49,816 nucleotides of DNA from JANPLD01 sp031426355 (lineage in GTDB: Bacteria > Pseudomonadota > Alphaproteobacteria > Rickettsiales > UBA8987): positions 1 to 49,816 of the forward strand of contig JANPLD010000087.1 of the NCBI GenBank assembly GCA_031426355.1. The letters are read 5' to 3'. Shown piece after piece: positions 1 to 7,804 of the stretch. Each line of letters starts with the position of its first letter. Position 1 is the stretch's first letter. The notes under the pieces were generated by a model. The model was not told the DNA's origin. It saw only the letters and a list, made by a program, of their open reading frames with translations, and made no database searches. The position numbers and the translations under genes were made by a program.

Positions 1-547
1 AGCTACTGATGAACGCATTTACTACCAGATACGGGCTTAAGAATATTATGAGCGCTATTAAGCTAAGGCCATAAACACCGACATATGAAGCTGCTTGCGC
101 AAGATTGATATTTTTCAGCAAAGTGTATCCTGTTAAATTCCAAGGGAAGCCTGTTAGAGCTTGTGCGCGGACTATTTCAGCCATTACCCACATTCCTGAG
201 AAAAAGAGAACCTTTGCTAGGCCTTTATATTTTAATTTGTAAGTTAGATAACAAACAAAGCCTATGTAAAGAGAAAGGTAAGCTGGAATAATGCTTATTG
301 CAAAAGGTACGAGCCACGCAAATTTATCAGGTTGTACAAGTAGGGAATTGGCTATCCAGTATAGGCCTGTTACATGATGGCCAAATGCAAAGAGAAATCC
401 TGCGAGGAATATTTTTTTATAGCCATTAATGGTATCAAGTATCAGCAGGAACAATGTGAAAGAAAGCATTCCCAGCGGAAAATAATTATAAGGGGCAAAG
501 CACAGAGTATATAAATAGCCAAGTAATGGAAGTAATAAATATCTCAT
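1..547 (-). CDS. lnt: Apolipoprotein N-acyltransferase, 5' part (cut by window edge)
   Basis: The first 182 codons of a minus-strand gene run off the left edge of the window. The translation begins MRYLLLPLLGYLYTLCFAPY and contains FAFGHHVTGLYWIANSLL and EIVRAQALTGFPWNLTGY, which are typical of the N-terminal membrane region of Lnt. Lnt adds the third acyl chain to bacterial lipoproteins at the inner membrane. The catalytic nitrilase-like domain would lie outside the window, so its active site cannot be checked. The start is the ATG read from 547, 59 bases downstream of the recJ stop, so the two genes are probably co-transcribed. Several lipoproteins encoded here (M48 protease, two small lipoproteins) would be substrates. 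Confidence 0.88.
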   Translation of the reverse strand, partial: MRYLLLPLLGYLYTLCFAPYNYFPLGMLSFTLFLLILDTINGYKKIFLAGFLFAFGHHVTGLYWIANSLLVQPDKFAWLVPFAISIIPAYLSLYIGFVCYLTYKLKYKGLAKVLFFSGMWVMAEIVRAQALTGFPWNLTGYTLLKNINLAQAASYVGVYGLSLIALIIFLSPYLVVNAFISS

Positions 548-606
548 GATAAATAAGGTGGGAATAGATTATATCTAATTACCTATTGCCTATAAACTTG
601 GGTGGC

Positions 607-2382
607 TCAATAAATAATCGCATCATCGACCAGAAAATCGACGTTTTCATTGCCGCCATAGTAACTTTTACGCAATTTACCCAGTAATGAGATGTTTTTC
701 ATATAGGCGCTTTGGAGTTGTTTGCCAAAATCTGAGTTGATGGAATTAAAGCTTATGCCCTTAACTGAAATAGAAGAAGTTTTTGCGAGTTCAGCATCAG
801 TAAAATGGAAGCCGAGATGTTTGTCTGCGTAAACTTTAGTTGATACTATTTTAGCCATATCAACTGCTATGGATGGCTCCGGATTGCCGTTTCCAAATGG
901 GGAGAGCTTTTCCATTTCATTGGCAAGTTTTAAAGTTAGGGATGATACCCTTAGACCTAAATTGACATTAGTAAAATTGTCGTTGGAATATTTGGCGTAA
1001 TCATTTTCTATCATTTTATTTAGATAGTCATGAAGGAGTAATATATTCTTTTTTTCAACGGTGAAACCCGCCGCGGCTTTGTGTCCGCCACCTGAAACTA
1101 TAAGCCCTTCGCCGATGGCGTTGGCAATTGCAGAGCCGATATCAATACCGCTGACACTTCTTGCTGATGCCTTGCCTATCTCCTGGTTTACTGAGATAAC
1201 TGCGGTTGGTTTATCAAAGGCTTCTTTTATTCTTCCTGCGACAATGCCTATAATTCCGGGGTGCCATGTCTCCGAATGAACTATTATCATAGGGGAGGAT
1301 TTGGATATTTTATCTGCTTGGTTCATGGCCTCTTCTAGTATCCTTTTTTCAATTTCCTGACGTTCCTTATTCAAGTTATTCAAAGTATCTGCGATCTCAA
1401 GAGCAGAAGTGTAATCATTTTCTGAAAGTAATTTTGCACCGAGGGAGCAATCTCCTATTCTGCCAGCGGCATTGATTCTTGGCCCTAGTAAAAAGCCTAA
1501 GCTGTAAACATCTGCCCTGTCTTTAAGGCCTGCTATATCGCAAAGTGCGTTCAAGCCTTGGTTCTTCCTTTTTGAAAGTATTTTCAGGCCTTGTGAAACA
1601 TAGGCGCGGTTAAGGCCTTGGAGTGTCATAACGTCACATACTGTTCCAAGTGCTACCAGATCTAGAAGTTCTAATAACTGTGGTTCCTGATTACTGCTAT
1701 AAAAACCTTTTTCACGGAGCTTTCTATTAACTGCGATACAGGTTAAGAATGCTAGTCCTGCGGCGCAGAGATTCCCTAAATTGCTTGTGTCATCAAGCCT
1801 GTTCGGATTTATCACAGCAATTGCGGCGGGTAGAACTCCCGTGCTTAAATGGTGATCAACAACGACTACATCAAGGCCAATATTTTTTGCATGTTCAAGG
1901 GGCTGGAAAGATAAGATGCCGCAATCAAGCGTCATAACCAGATCAACCCCACCTGTTTTCAAGCTAACGAGAGCTTCGGTATTTATGCCATAGCCTTCAG
2001 ATATCCTGTCAGGAATATAAATGGCATTTTTTATTCCGACTGATTTGAAGAATCTGGTCATGATCGCTGAGGAGGTGGCGCCATCAACGTCATAATCACC
2101 GTAAACTGCGATATTTTCTTTATTTATAATGGCGTTTGCTATCCTTTCCGAGCCTTTATCCATATCCATTAAAGTGAAGGGGTCGGGGAGGTGGTCTTTG
2201 ATCTTTGGTTCCAAGAACCTTGGTACATCTTCAAGGTTTATGTTCTTTTGCGAAAGGAGTTCCCCTACCAGGGTTGAAACTCCGTATTTTTGATATACTG
2301 AAAGGGCGTAATTGTGGTTAGTTTCCCTTAATTTCCACAATTTTCCTTTCAGGGAGACTTTATTTTCAAATCTGAATTGCAT
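607..2382 (-). CDS. recJ: Single-stranded-DNA-specific exonuclease RecJ
   Basis: A 591-residue RecJ of normal length, a 5'-to-3' single-strand DNA exonuclease used in recombination and mismatch or base-excision repair. The DHH phosphoesterase motifs are visible: DYDVD at residues 96-100, DCG at 153-155 and DHH at 176-178. The DHHA1 motif GGGHKAAAGF lies further on, and a C-terminal OB-like region follows. The metal-binding aspartates and histidines look intact, so the enzyme should be active. The gene is divergent from gmk with only 53 bases between the starts, and lnt follows it on the same strand. Confidence 0.95.
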   Translation of the reverse strand: MQFRFENKVSLKGKLWKLRETNHNYALSVYQKYGVSTLVGELLSQKNINLEDVPRFLEPKIKDHLPDPFTLMDMDKGSERIANAIINKENIAVYGDYDVDGATSSAIMTRFFKSVGIKNAIYIPDRISEGYGINTEALVSLKTGGVDLVMTLDCGILSFQPLEHAKNIGLDVVVVDHHLSTGVLPAAIAVINPNRLDDTSNLGNLCAAGLAFLTCIAVNRKLREKGFYSSNQEPQLLELLDLVALGTVCDVMTLQGLNRAYVSQGLKILSKRKNQGLNALCDIAGLKDRADVYSLGFLLGPRINAAGRIGDCSLGAKLLSENDYTSALEIADTLNNLNKERQEIEKRILEEAMNQADKISKSSPMIIVHSETWHPGIIGIVAGRIKEAFDKPTAVISVNQEIGKASARSVSGIDIGSAIANAIGEGLIVSGGGHKAAAGFTVEKKNILLLHDYLNKMIENDYAKYSNDNFTNVNLGLRVSSLTLKLANEMEKLSPFGNGNPEPSIAVDMAKIVSTKVYADKHLGFHFTDAELAKTSSISVKGISFNSINSDFGKQLQSAYMKNISLLGKLRKSYYGGNENVDFLVDDAIIY

Positions 2383-2435
2383 TAGATGCCAACTACCTAT
2401 AAATAACTCAATAATAAACTAAATAGCTGAAGGCT

Positions 2436-3059
2436 TTGAAAATTGAAAGGAAAGGATTGCTGCTGATATTGTCTTCGCCATCGGGTGCGGGCAAAACTAC
2501 TATCTCAAAAAAACTTATGGAGTTTGATGGTGAGATAGCGATGTCAGTTTCTGCAACTACACGTCTAATGCGTGCGAATGAGGTAGATAGTAAAGATTAT
2601 TATTTTGTCAGCCATGATAAGTTCAATGACATGATTGATAAAGATGAATTCCTTGAACATGCTGAAGTATTCGGGAATTATTATGGTACGCCTAAAAAAC
2701 CTGTTTATGACAGGCTTGAGGAAGGTAAAGATGTTCTTTTTGATATAGACTGGCAGGGCACTATCTCACTTCAGGAAGAATGTGAAGAAGATGTTGTTAG
2801 CATATTTATACTCCCGCCTTCGATGGAAGAGCTGGAGCGTCGTTTAAGATCTCGCGGACTTGATGATGAAGAGGTGATACAGAAGAGAATGTCAAAAGCG
2901 GCTGATGAAATTTCCCACTGGGAAATATATGATTATGTTATAATAAATGATGATGTTAATAGAACAACTGAACTGGTAAAAAATATACTTGATGCTGAAA
3001 GGAATAGAAGGTTCAGGCTTGAGGGACTGCAAAAATGCGTAAGTAATTTATTAAAATGA
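2436..3059 (+). CDS. gmk: Guanylate kinase
   Basis: A 207-residue guanylate kinase (GMP + ATP to GDP + ADP). The P-loop SSPSGAGKTT is at residues 13-22, and the lid and GMP-binding region (SVSATTR, YYFVSHDKF, FGNYYGTPK) is present. The reading frame begins with TTG, a few bases after a short AAGG; no ATG in frame lies upstream of the P-loop. Its last codons overlap the start of the kpsM-like gene through ATGA, so a nucleotide-metabolism enzyme leads a polysaccharide-export operon. Confidence 0.94.
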   Translation: MKIERKGLLLILSSPSGAGKTTISKKLMEFDGEIAMSVSATTRLMRANEVDSKDYYFVSHDKFNDMIDKDEFLEHAEVFGNYYGTPKKPVYDRLEEGKDVLFDIDWQGTISLQEECEEDVVSIFILPPSMEELERRLRSRGLDDEEVIQKRMSKAADEISHWEIYDYVIINDDVNRTTELVKNILDAERNRRFRLEGLQKCVSNLLK

Positions 3060-3859
3060 AACTTCTGTTACCTCGTTCGGTAATCAATTTCCAAGAGGCG
3101 CTAAGAATCCAGCGCAGAACGATATTTGCCCTTTATTTCAGGGAAATGTTAACGCGTTTTGGTAAATATAACCTTGGGGTTATGTGGGCGCTGTTTGAGC
3201 CAATTGTTCACGTTGCAGTACTATCCCTTATATTTTTTGCGGCTTCACGGAATACTTATCATTTTGAATATCCTATTTTTGTAATGACTGGGATTCTGCC
3301 ATGGATATTATTTAAGAACATAATCAGTAGGTCGCTAAATGCGGTGTCTTCCAATGCCGGACTGTTCTTTTATAAAAATGTAAAACCTATAGATACTATT
3401 TTAGCGCGCGCGGTGCTGGAGCTTAATGTGCATATATATGTTACCATAGTTCTGTTTTTTATCTTTTACCTTATGGGGTTTGATATAAGTTTTGATAATT
3501 TCCCTTTTTATGTTGCAACCATTTTAACGCTGTTCATATTTGCGCTTGGGCTTGGGATATTACTATCGGTGATGGCGGCTTTCAGTGATGAGGTTCAGAA
3601 GATAATCACCATGTCATTCCGCCCGATGTATTTTATATCTGGAATTTTCTTTTCTATTTCGATTGTGCCAGAACCGGCAAAAACTATCCTGTTATATAAC
3701 CCGATGATACACGCTATCGAGCTGGTGAGAAGGGGTTTTGACAGTTCTTTTGATTCCGGTAATGCAAGTTATTCGTTTCTTTTCATGTGCGCTGTAACGT
3801 CGCTTGGCCTCGGGTTATATTATTATCATCTTAACTGGAAGAGGATAATAGACAAATGA
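3056..3859 (+). CDS. kpsM: Polysaccharide ABC exporter, permease subunit (KpsM/Wzm family)
   Basis: A 267-residue ABC-2 type permease. After a short cytoplasmic N-terminus come about six hydrophobic segments, with the family-typical LYFREMLTRFGKYNLGVMWA near residue 25 and the late NPMIHAIELVRRGF motif. Proteins of this family move capsular polysaccharide or O-antigen across the inner membrane, powered by the ATPase encoded next (4-base ATGA overlap). The presence of a KpsE-like partner two genes on favours capsule-type export over O-antigen export. Substrate cannot be read from the sequence. Confidence 0.88.
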   Translation: MKLLLPRSVINFQEALRIQRRTIFALYFREMLTRFGKYNLGVMWALFEPIVHVAVLSLIFFAASRNTYHFEYPIFVMTGILPWILFKNIISRSLNAVSSNAGLFFYKNVKPIDTILARAVLELNVHIYVTIVLFFIFYLMGFDISFDNFPFYVATILTLFIFALGLGILLSVMAAFSDEVQKIITMSFRPMYFISGIFFSISIVPEPAKTILLYNPMIHAIELVRRGFDSSFDSGNASYSFLFMCAVTSLGLGLYYYHLNWKRIIDK

Positions 3860-4578
3860 GTATTGAACTTAAAAACGTTACCAAATTTTATGATACTGAT
3901 GAGGGTAGGAAATATATACTCAGGGATGCTTCAATTGTTTTTCCATCAGGTGTTAATATTGGCATTCTGGGTAAGAACGGGGTTGGTAAATCATCATTGC
4001 TGAAACTTATTGGCGGCGCAACTTATCAGGATAGGGGGCGAATACACAGTGATGAGAATATTTCATGGCCAATTGGGTTCAAGGGTTGTTTACAAGGTGG
4101 TTTAACGGCAAGGCAGAATGTTGCTTTTGTATGCATGCTAATGCAGCAGAGTCGCTTTAATACAAAGCGTATAATTGATTTTGTTTATGAATTTTCTGAT
4201 CTTGAAAAATCCTTTGATCTGCCTATCAGAACCTATTCAACCGGGATGAAGGCAAAGCTTGGTTTTGCCGTTAGCCTTTCGTTTGATTTTGATACTTACC
4301 TTATTGATGAAATGCTTTCCGTGGGTGATGTTGCTTTTAAGAAAAAATCCAAGGCGGCTCTGAAGGAAAAGATACAGAAAAGTAGGGTGATACTGGTTTC
4401 CCATTCTGCCAAGAAGATAAAGGATTTTTGCCAGAAAGCCGTGATAATGAATGAGGGTAAACTGACTTTGATAGATGATGTGAAAACGGCTATTGAACAA
4501 TATAAAAAACTAGTTAGTAATAGTTTAGAAGACCAGTCAAAAAGCGCAAAAAAGGAAGCGGAAGATGACGATGATTAA
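3856..4578 (+). CDS. kpsT: Polysaccharide ABC exporter, ATPase subunit (KpsT/Wzt family)
   Basis: A 240-residue ABC ATPase. Walker A is GKNGVGKSS near residue 38, the signature region is STGMKAKLGFA (the degenerate form typical of KpsT/Wzt rather than LSGGQ), and Walker B is TYLIDEM. It lacks the extra C-terminal carbohydrate-binding domain of Wzt proteins, which fits KpsT. Overlaps with kpsM (4 bases) and with the next gene (14 bases) indicate one transcript and coupled translation. The last residues are strongly acidic (EAEDDDD). Confidence 0.9.
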   Translation: MSIELKNVTKFYDTDEGRKYILRDASIVFPSGVNIGILGKNGVGKSSLLKLIGGATYQDRGRIHSDENISWPIGFKGCLQGGLTARQNVAFVCMLMQQSRFNTKRIIDFVYEFSDLEKSFDLPIRTYSTGMKAKLGFAVSLSFDFDTYLIDEMLSVGDVAFKKKSKAALKEKIQKSRVILVSHSAKKIKDFCQKAVIMNEGKLTLIDDVKTAIEQYKKLVSNSLEDQSKSAKKEAEDDDD

Positions 4579-5710
4579 ACAAAATATAGTGAGAGTATCC
4601 CTCAGGATGCTCGACAGGAAATCATATAAGATATCCTTCAGGGTGGCGCTGCTTATTGTTGTGTTGATAGTTTCATCTTACTTGTTATTTTTCCAAGCAG
4701 ACAGATATGCTTCCACAGCGAAGTTGGTGGTAAGGCAGCTTGCGAATTTTGAAAGTTCCAGCCTTAGTCTTTCAAATATACTTTCGGGAAATGTGGGTAA
4801 ATCTGATGATTCATCAATTATAATAGAATATATCAGATCCAGAGAGATGATGCAGTATCTTGATGAGAAGCTTGACCTCCGAAGATTATTTTCGAGGAAA
4901 GAAGCGGATGTTTTCTCGTCAATGAGCTCTGATGCTGATGAAGATTCATTATATAGTTTTTACCTGCAATTCGTTAAGGCTAAAACATCAAATGATTCCC
5001 CGATAATTAACCTTGAAGTTCAGGGTTTTAATTCTGATGATGCGGAAGAAATTGCCGAGCTTATAATAAAGCAGTCAGAATCTTTTATAAATAAAATATC
5101 CAAAGATACTGCTCGCCAGCAGCTGGATTTCATTCGTAAGGAAGTTGTTATCTCGGAAGAAAATATACTAAGTGCGCAGGAAGACCTGCAAAAGATACAG
5201 GAAAAATTTAACGCCCCTGACCCATCTGCGGAAGTTCTCTCAACTGTAACTTTAATTTCTGAGCTGGAAAAGAAATTAAGTTTTAACCGTATTGACCTTA
5301 ATAAAATCAATGCATCGCAGTCTGATTCAACTGCCGCAAAAAATATAGAAAGCGAAATAAAAGCAATTGATGACGAAATTCAGAAGCAGAAACAAAGAAT
5401 AATAAAAACTGGTTCTGAAGATATTGCAGAGAATATGAATATGCTGTTTGAATATAAGAACAGTGAGAGGAAGTTAGATTTTGCGGTTGATGCGCATAAG
5501 GCAGCGCTCGCGGCTCAGGAAAAGGTACGTACAACTTCCGCGCAAAACCTTAAAAAGCTTGTAGTTATAACTGGCCCGACAACTGAATCAGAAGCAAGGT
5601 ATCCGAACAGGTTATATAACCTTTCATTATTCTTGTGTTCTGTAGCCTTGATATATTACATAATAAAAGCTACATATTCAGCAATACTTAGCCATAGAGC
5701 GATTCAGTAA
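4565..5710 (+). CDS. kpsE: Capsule polysaccharide export inner-membrane protein (KpsE/Wzz-like)
   Basis: A 381-residue polysaccharide co-polymerase-like protein. It has one N-terminal membrane segment (about residues 27-45), a long periplasmic region with predicted coiled coil (about 165-310, rich in E, K and Q), a proline-containing ARYPNR motif just before a second membrane segment near residues 350-370, and a short cytoplasmic tail. This is the KpsE architecture. In group 2 capsule systems KpsE links the KpsMT pump to the outer-membrane channel. No KpsD-like outer-membrane partner is in the window. Confidence 0.84.
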   Translation: MTMIKQNIVRVSLRMLDRKSYKISFRVALLIVVLIVSSYLLFFQADRYASTAKLVVRQLANFESSSLSLSNILSGNVGKSDDSSIIIEYIRSREMMQYLDEKLDLRRLFSRKEADVFSSMSSDADEDSLYSFYLQFVKAKTSNDSPIINLEVQGFNSDDAEEIAELIIKQSESFINKISKDTARQQLDFIRKEVVISEENILSAQEDLQKIQEKFNAPDPSAEVLSTVTLISELEKKLSFNRIDLNKINASQSDSTAAKNIESEIKAIDDEIQKQKQRIIKTGSEDIAENMNMLFEYKNSERKLDFAVDAHKAALAAQEKVRTTSAQNLKKLVVITGPTTESEARYPNRLYNLSLFLCSVALIYYIIKATYSAILSHRAIQ

Positions 5711-5716
5711 ATTGCT

Positions 5717-6871
5717 ATGAAGTTTTTTACAATTTTCATTTTTCTTTTGTTCTTTTCTTATGCATCCTATGCTGAAAGAAATTCTGAAATTGATTACAAG
5801 ATAGGGATTAAATCTGGAGCACATAGTGGTTGTGATGAAGGTGGCTGTGGTTTATCAATAAATGAATTTAATAAAAAATGTGATCCGATAAATTATTATT
5901 GTTTGAATTATAGCTCTACAGAATGTTCAAAGATAAATTATTCCAGTTCTAATGCTAAAGAGTGTATAGATAGTTCAGACTCAGATAATTGTTTTGGGGA
6001 ATGGGATAAAGAAATAAAATTATTTAATTCTGAGCAGGATTGTAAATTTTTTTATAAAAACTCTATAAAAAAAGCTATAAAGCATAAAGAAAAAAGAGAA
6101 AAACTTAATGAAAAATATTTGAAGCTTTGTAAGCCAAATCAAGCTTATTGCGTGAATTCGAATTGCACTATTTATAAACATGAAGTTCCTTCTATAAAAA
6201 ATGAATTTTGTGTTAAAGCATGTAAGTTTTTTTTAAGTGATCTTCCTGATCTTTCTAATGATTGCGATAAAGTAGGCAATGTTACTAATGATGAATTTTG
6301 GAGAATACAAAATCATCATAGTGAAAATGTGAAAACAGAAATTAAGCCAGAAATAGACTGTAATAATTTGACTCCGGAAGTAAAAGAAAATGCAGAAATC
6401 TTGACGAAATGCCCGGTTCAGTTAATGCCTTTATTTTGTGAACAAGGTTGTGGAAAAACTTATGATAAATATAAAATTAAAAAAGATTCTGATGGAAAAG
6501 ATATAGTATCCTGCATTGATAATACTCCGGTAACTCCTAAAACCATTGTTAACAACGGTGAAGCTAAATGGAATAGCGAAGATGATGTAAGAATGGGCTG
6601 TATGTATGTTGAAGGCAGGAAAAATCCTGATATTATATATAAAATGTATGAGGCCGTAGAGCAATCTTTTAAAGACGAAGGTAAAGATTTAAGGGATAAG
6701 AATATGCTTTTAAAATTGTCAGAAAGTTTTTTTAATGATTATAATAATCAGGCTGAAAAGAATTATAAAATATTAAATATGAAAAATTCTTCTTGGTGCA
6801 TAAGGGAAAATCTGGTTTATGATAATAAGGATCTTGGTAAATATTTTAAATGTGCAGGAAAGTTAAAATAA
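5717..6871 (+). CDS. Secreted cysteine-rich protein of unknown function (22 Cys)
   Basis: A 384-residue protein that I do not recognise. It starts with a clear signal peptide (MKFFTIFIFLLFFSYASYA, cleavage after about residue 19). The mature part holds 22 cysteines, an even number, spread along the chain with pairs such as GCDEGGC, FCVKAC and FCEQGC, plus many Lys and Asn. This suggests a periplasmic or surface protein held by disulfides. It sits 6 bases after the kpsE-like gene and 7 bases before kdsA, so it shares their transcript. Its codons are more AT-rich than its neighbours', which could mean late acquisition. No membrane segment follows the signal peptide. Confidence 0.8.
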   Translation: MKFFTIFIFLLFFSYASYAERNSEIDYKIGIKSGAHSGCDEGGCGLSINEFNKKCDPINYYCLNYSSTECSKINYSSSNAKECIDSSDSDNCFGEWDKEIKLFNSEQDCKFFYKNSIKKAIKHKEKREKLNEKYLKLCKPNQAYCVNSNCTIYKHEVPSIKNEFCVKACKFFLSDLPDLSNDCDKVGNVTNDEFWRIQNHHSENVKTEIKPEIDCNNLTPEVKENAEILTKCPVQLMPLFCEQGCGKTYDKYKIKKDSDGKDIVSCIDNTPVTPKTIVNNGEAKWNSEDDVRMGCMYVEGRKNPDIIYKMYEAVEQSFKDEGKDLRDKNMLLKLSESFFNDYNNQAEKNYKILNMKNSSWCIRENLVYDNKDLGKYFKCAGKLK

Positions 6872-6878
6872 TAAAATT

Positions 6879-7724
6879 ATGAATATAATAGCAGCTCAAT
6901 CAGTAATTAAGGCCGGGAAAGTTAATATCTCTAATGAATTACCATTCGCTTTGATATCTGGCCCATGTCAGATAGAGAGCGAATCACATGCTATGATGAC
7001 GGCGGAGAAGCTTGTTAAAATAACTGAGAAGCTTGGCATTCCGTTTATATATAAAAGTTCATTTGATAAAGCGAATCGTACTTCGCTTTCAGCGCAAAGG
7101 GGTGTTGGTCTGGAAGCTTCACTTCTTATATTTGAGAAGGTTAAAAAAACTTTTGGATGCCCGGTGTTGACAGATGTTCATAATGAACTTCACTGTAAAA
7201 TTGCTTCTGAAGTTGTTGATGTTCTGCAAATTCCTGCGTTCTTATGTCGCCAGACTGATCTTCTGGTTGCGGCTGCAAAAACGAACAGAATTGTTAATGT
7301 TAAGAAAGGTCAGTTCCTTGCGCCATGGGATATGAAAAATGTTGTGGATAAAATCGTAAAGTCAGGAAATTCCAACGTTATGGTCACTGAGCGCGGTGCC
7401 AGCTTTGGTTATAATACATTAGTTTCTGATTTCCGCGCGCTTCCTATAATGGCAGAGCAAACCGGTATGCCTGTTATATTTGATGCGACTCATTCGGTTC
7501 AGCAGCCGGGCGGGCAGGGTAAGGCTAGTGGAGGTGACAGAAGGTTTGTTGAAACCCTTGCACGCGCTGCAATTGCAGTTGGTGTTGCGGGTGTATTCAT
7601 GGAATCTCATCAGGACCCTGATAATGCGCCATCTGATGGGCCGTGCATGGTGAAACTTTCTGATGTTGAAGAGTTACTCAAAACGCTTCAGGAATTTGAT
7701 ATTATTGCGAAAAGAAGGAAATAG
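6879..7724 (+). CDS. kdsA: 3-deoxy-8-phosphooctulonate synthase (KDO-8-P synthase)
   Basis: A 281-residue KdsA, which condenses phosphoenolpyruvate with arabinose-5-phosphate to give KDO-8-phosphate for the LPS inner core. Conserved blocks include SGPCQIES near residue 28, YKSSFDKANRTS near 60, DVHNE, CRQTDLL, KKGQFLAPWDM, TERGASFGYN and the late FMESHQDPDNAPSDGP. It follows the capsule export genes by only a few bases. Since group 2 capsules are anchored through KDO, its placement may reflect a shared supply of KDO for capsule and LPS; that is inference. Confidence 0.95.
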   Translation: MNIIAAQSVIKAGKVNISNELPFALISGPCQIESESHAMMTAEKLVKITEKLGIPFIYKSSFDKANRTSLSAQRGVGLEASLLIFEKVKKTFGCPVLTDVHNELHCKIASEVVDVLQIPAFLCRQTDLLVAAAKTNRIVNVKKGQFLAPWDMKNVVDKIVKSGNSNVMVTERGASFGYNTLVSDFRALPIMAEQTGMPVIFDATHSVQQPGGQGKASGGDRRFVETLARAAIAVGVAGVFMESHQDPDNAPSDGPCMVKLSDVEELLKTLQEFDIIAKRRK

Positions 7725-7760
7725 ATTTTTCCCATCTATCCTTGCAAATCTGGTCAGAAA

Positions 7761-7798
7761 ACCTATAAAAATAGTCTAAGTTCATAATTTTTATAGGT
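7761..7798 (+). promoter_or_regulatory. Perfect 12-bp inverted repeat covering the thiC ribosome binding site
   Basis: ACCTATAAAAAT (7761-7772) and ATTTTTATAGGT (7787-7798) are exact reverse complements separated by 14 bases. The right arm contains the only Shine-Dalgarno-like bases (AGGT) ahead of the thiC ATG at 7805. If folded in mRNA it would hide the ribosome binding site. No U-run follows, so it does not look like a terminator for kdsA. Confidence 0.6.
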
Positions 7799-7804
7799 AG
7801 AAAA

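Noticed and set aside
7725..7804. TPP riboswitch upstream of thiC
   Set aside because: The gap is only 80 bases, and neither CTGAGA nor the other conserved riboswitch parts are present; an inverted repeat fills the space instead.
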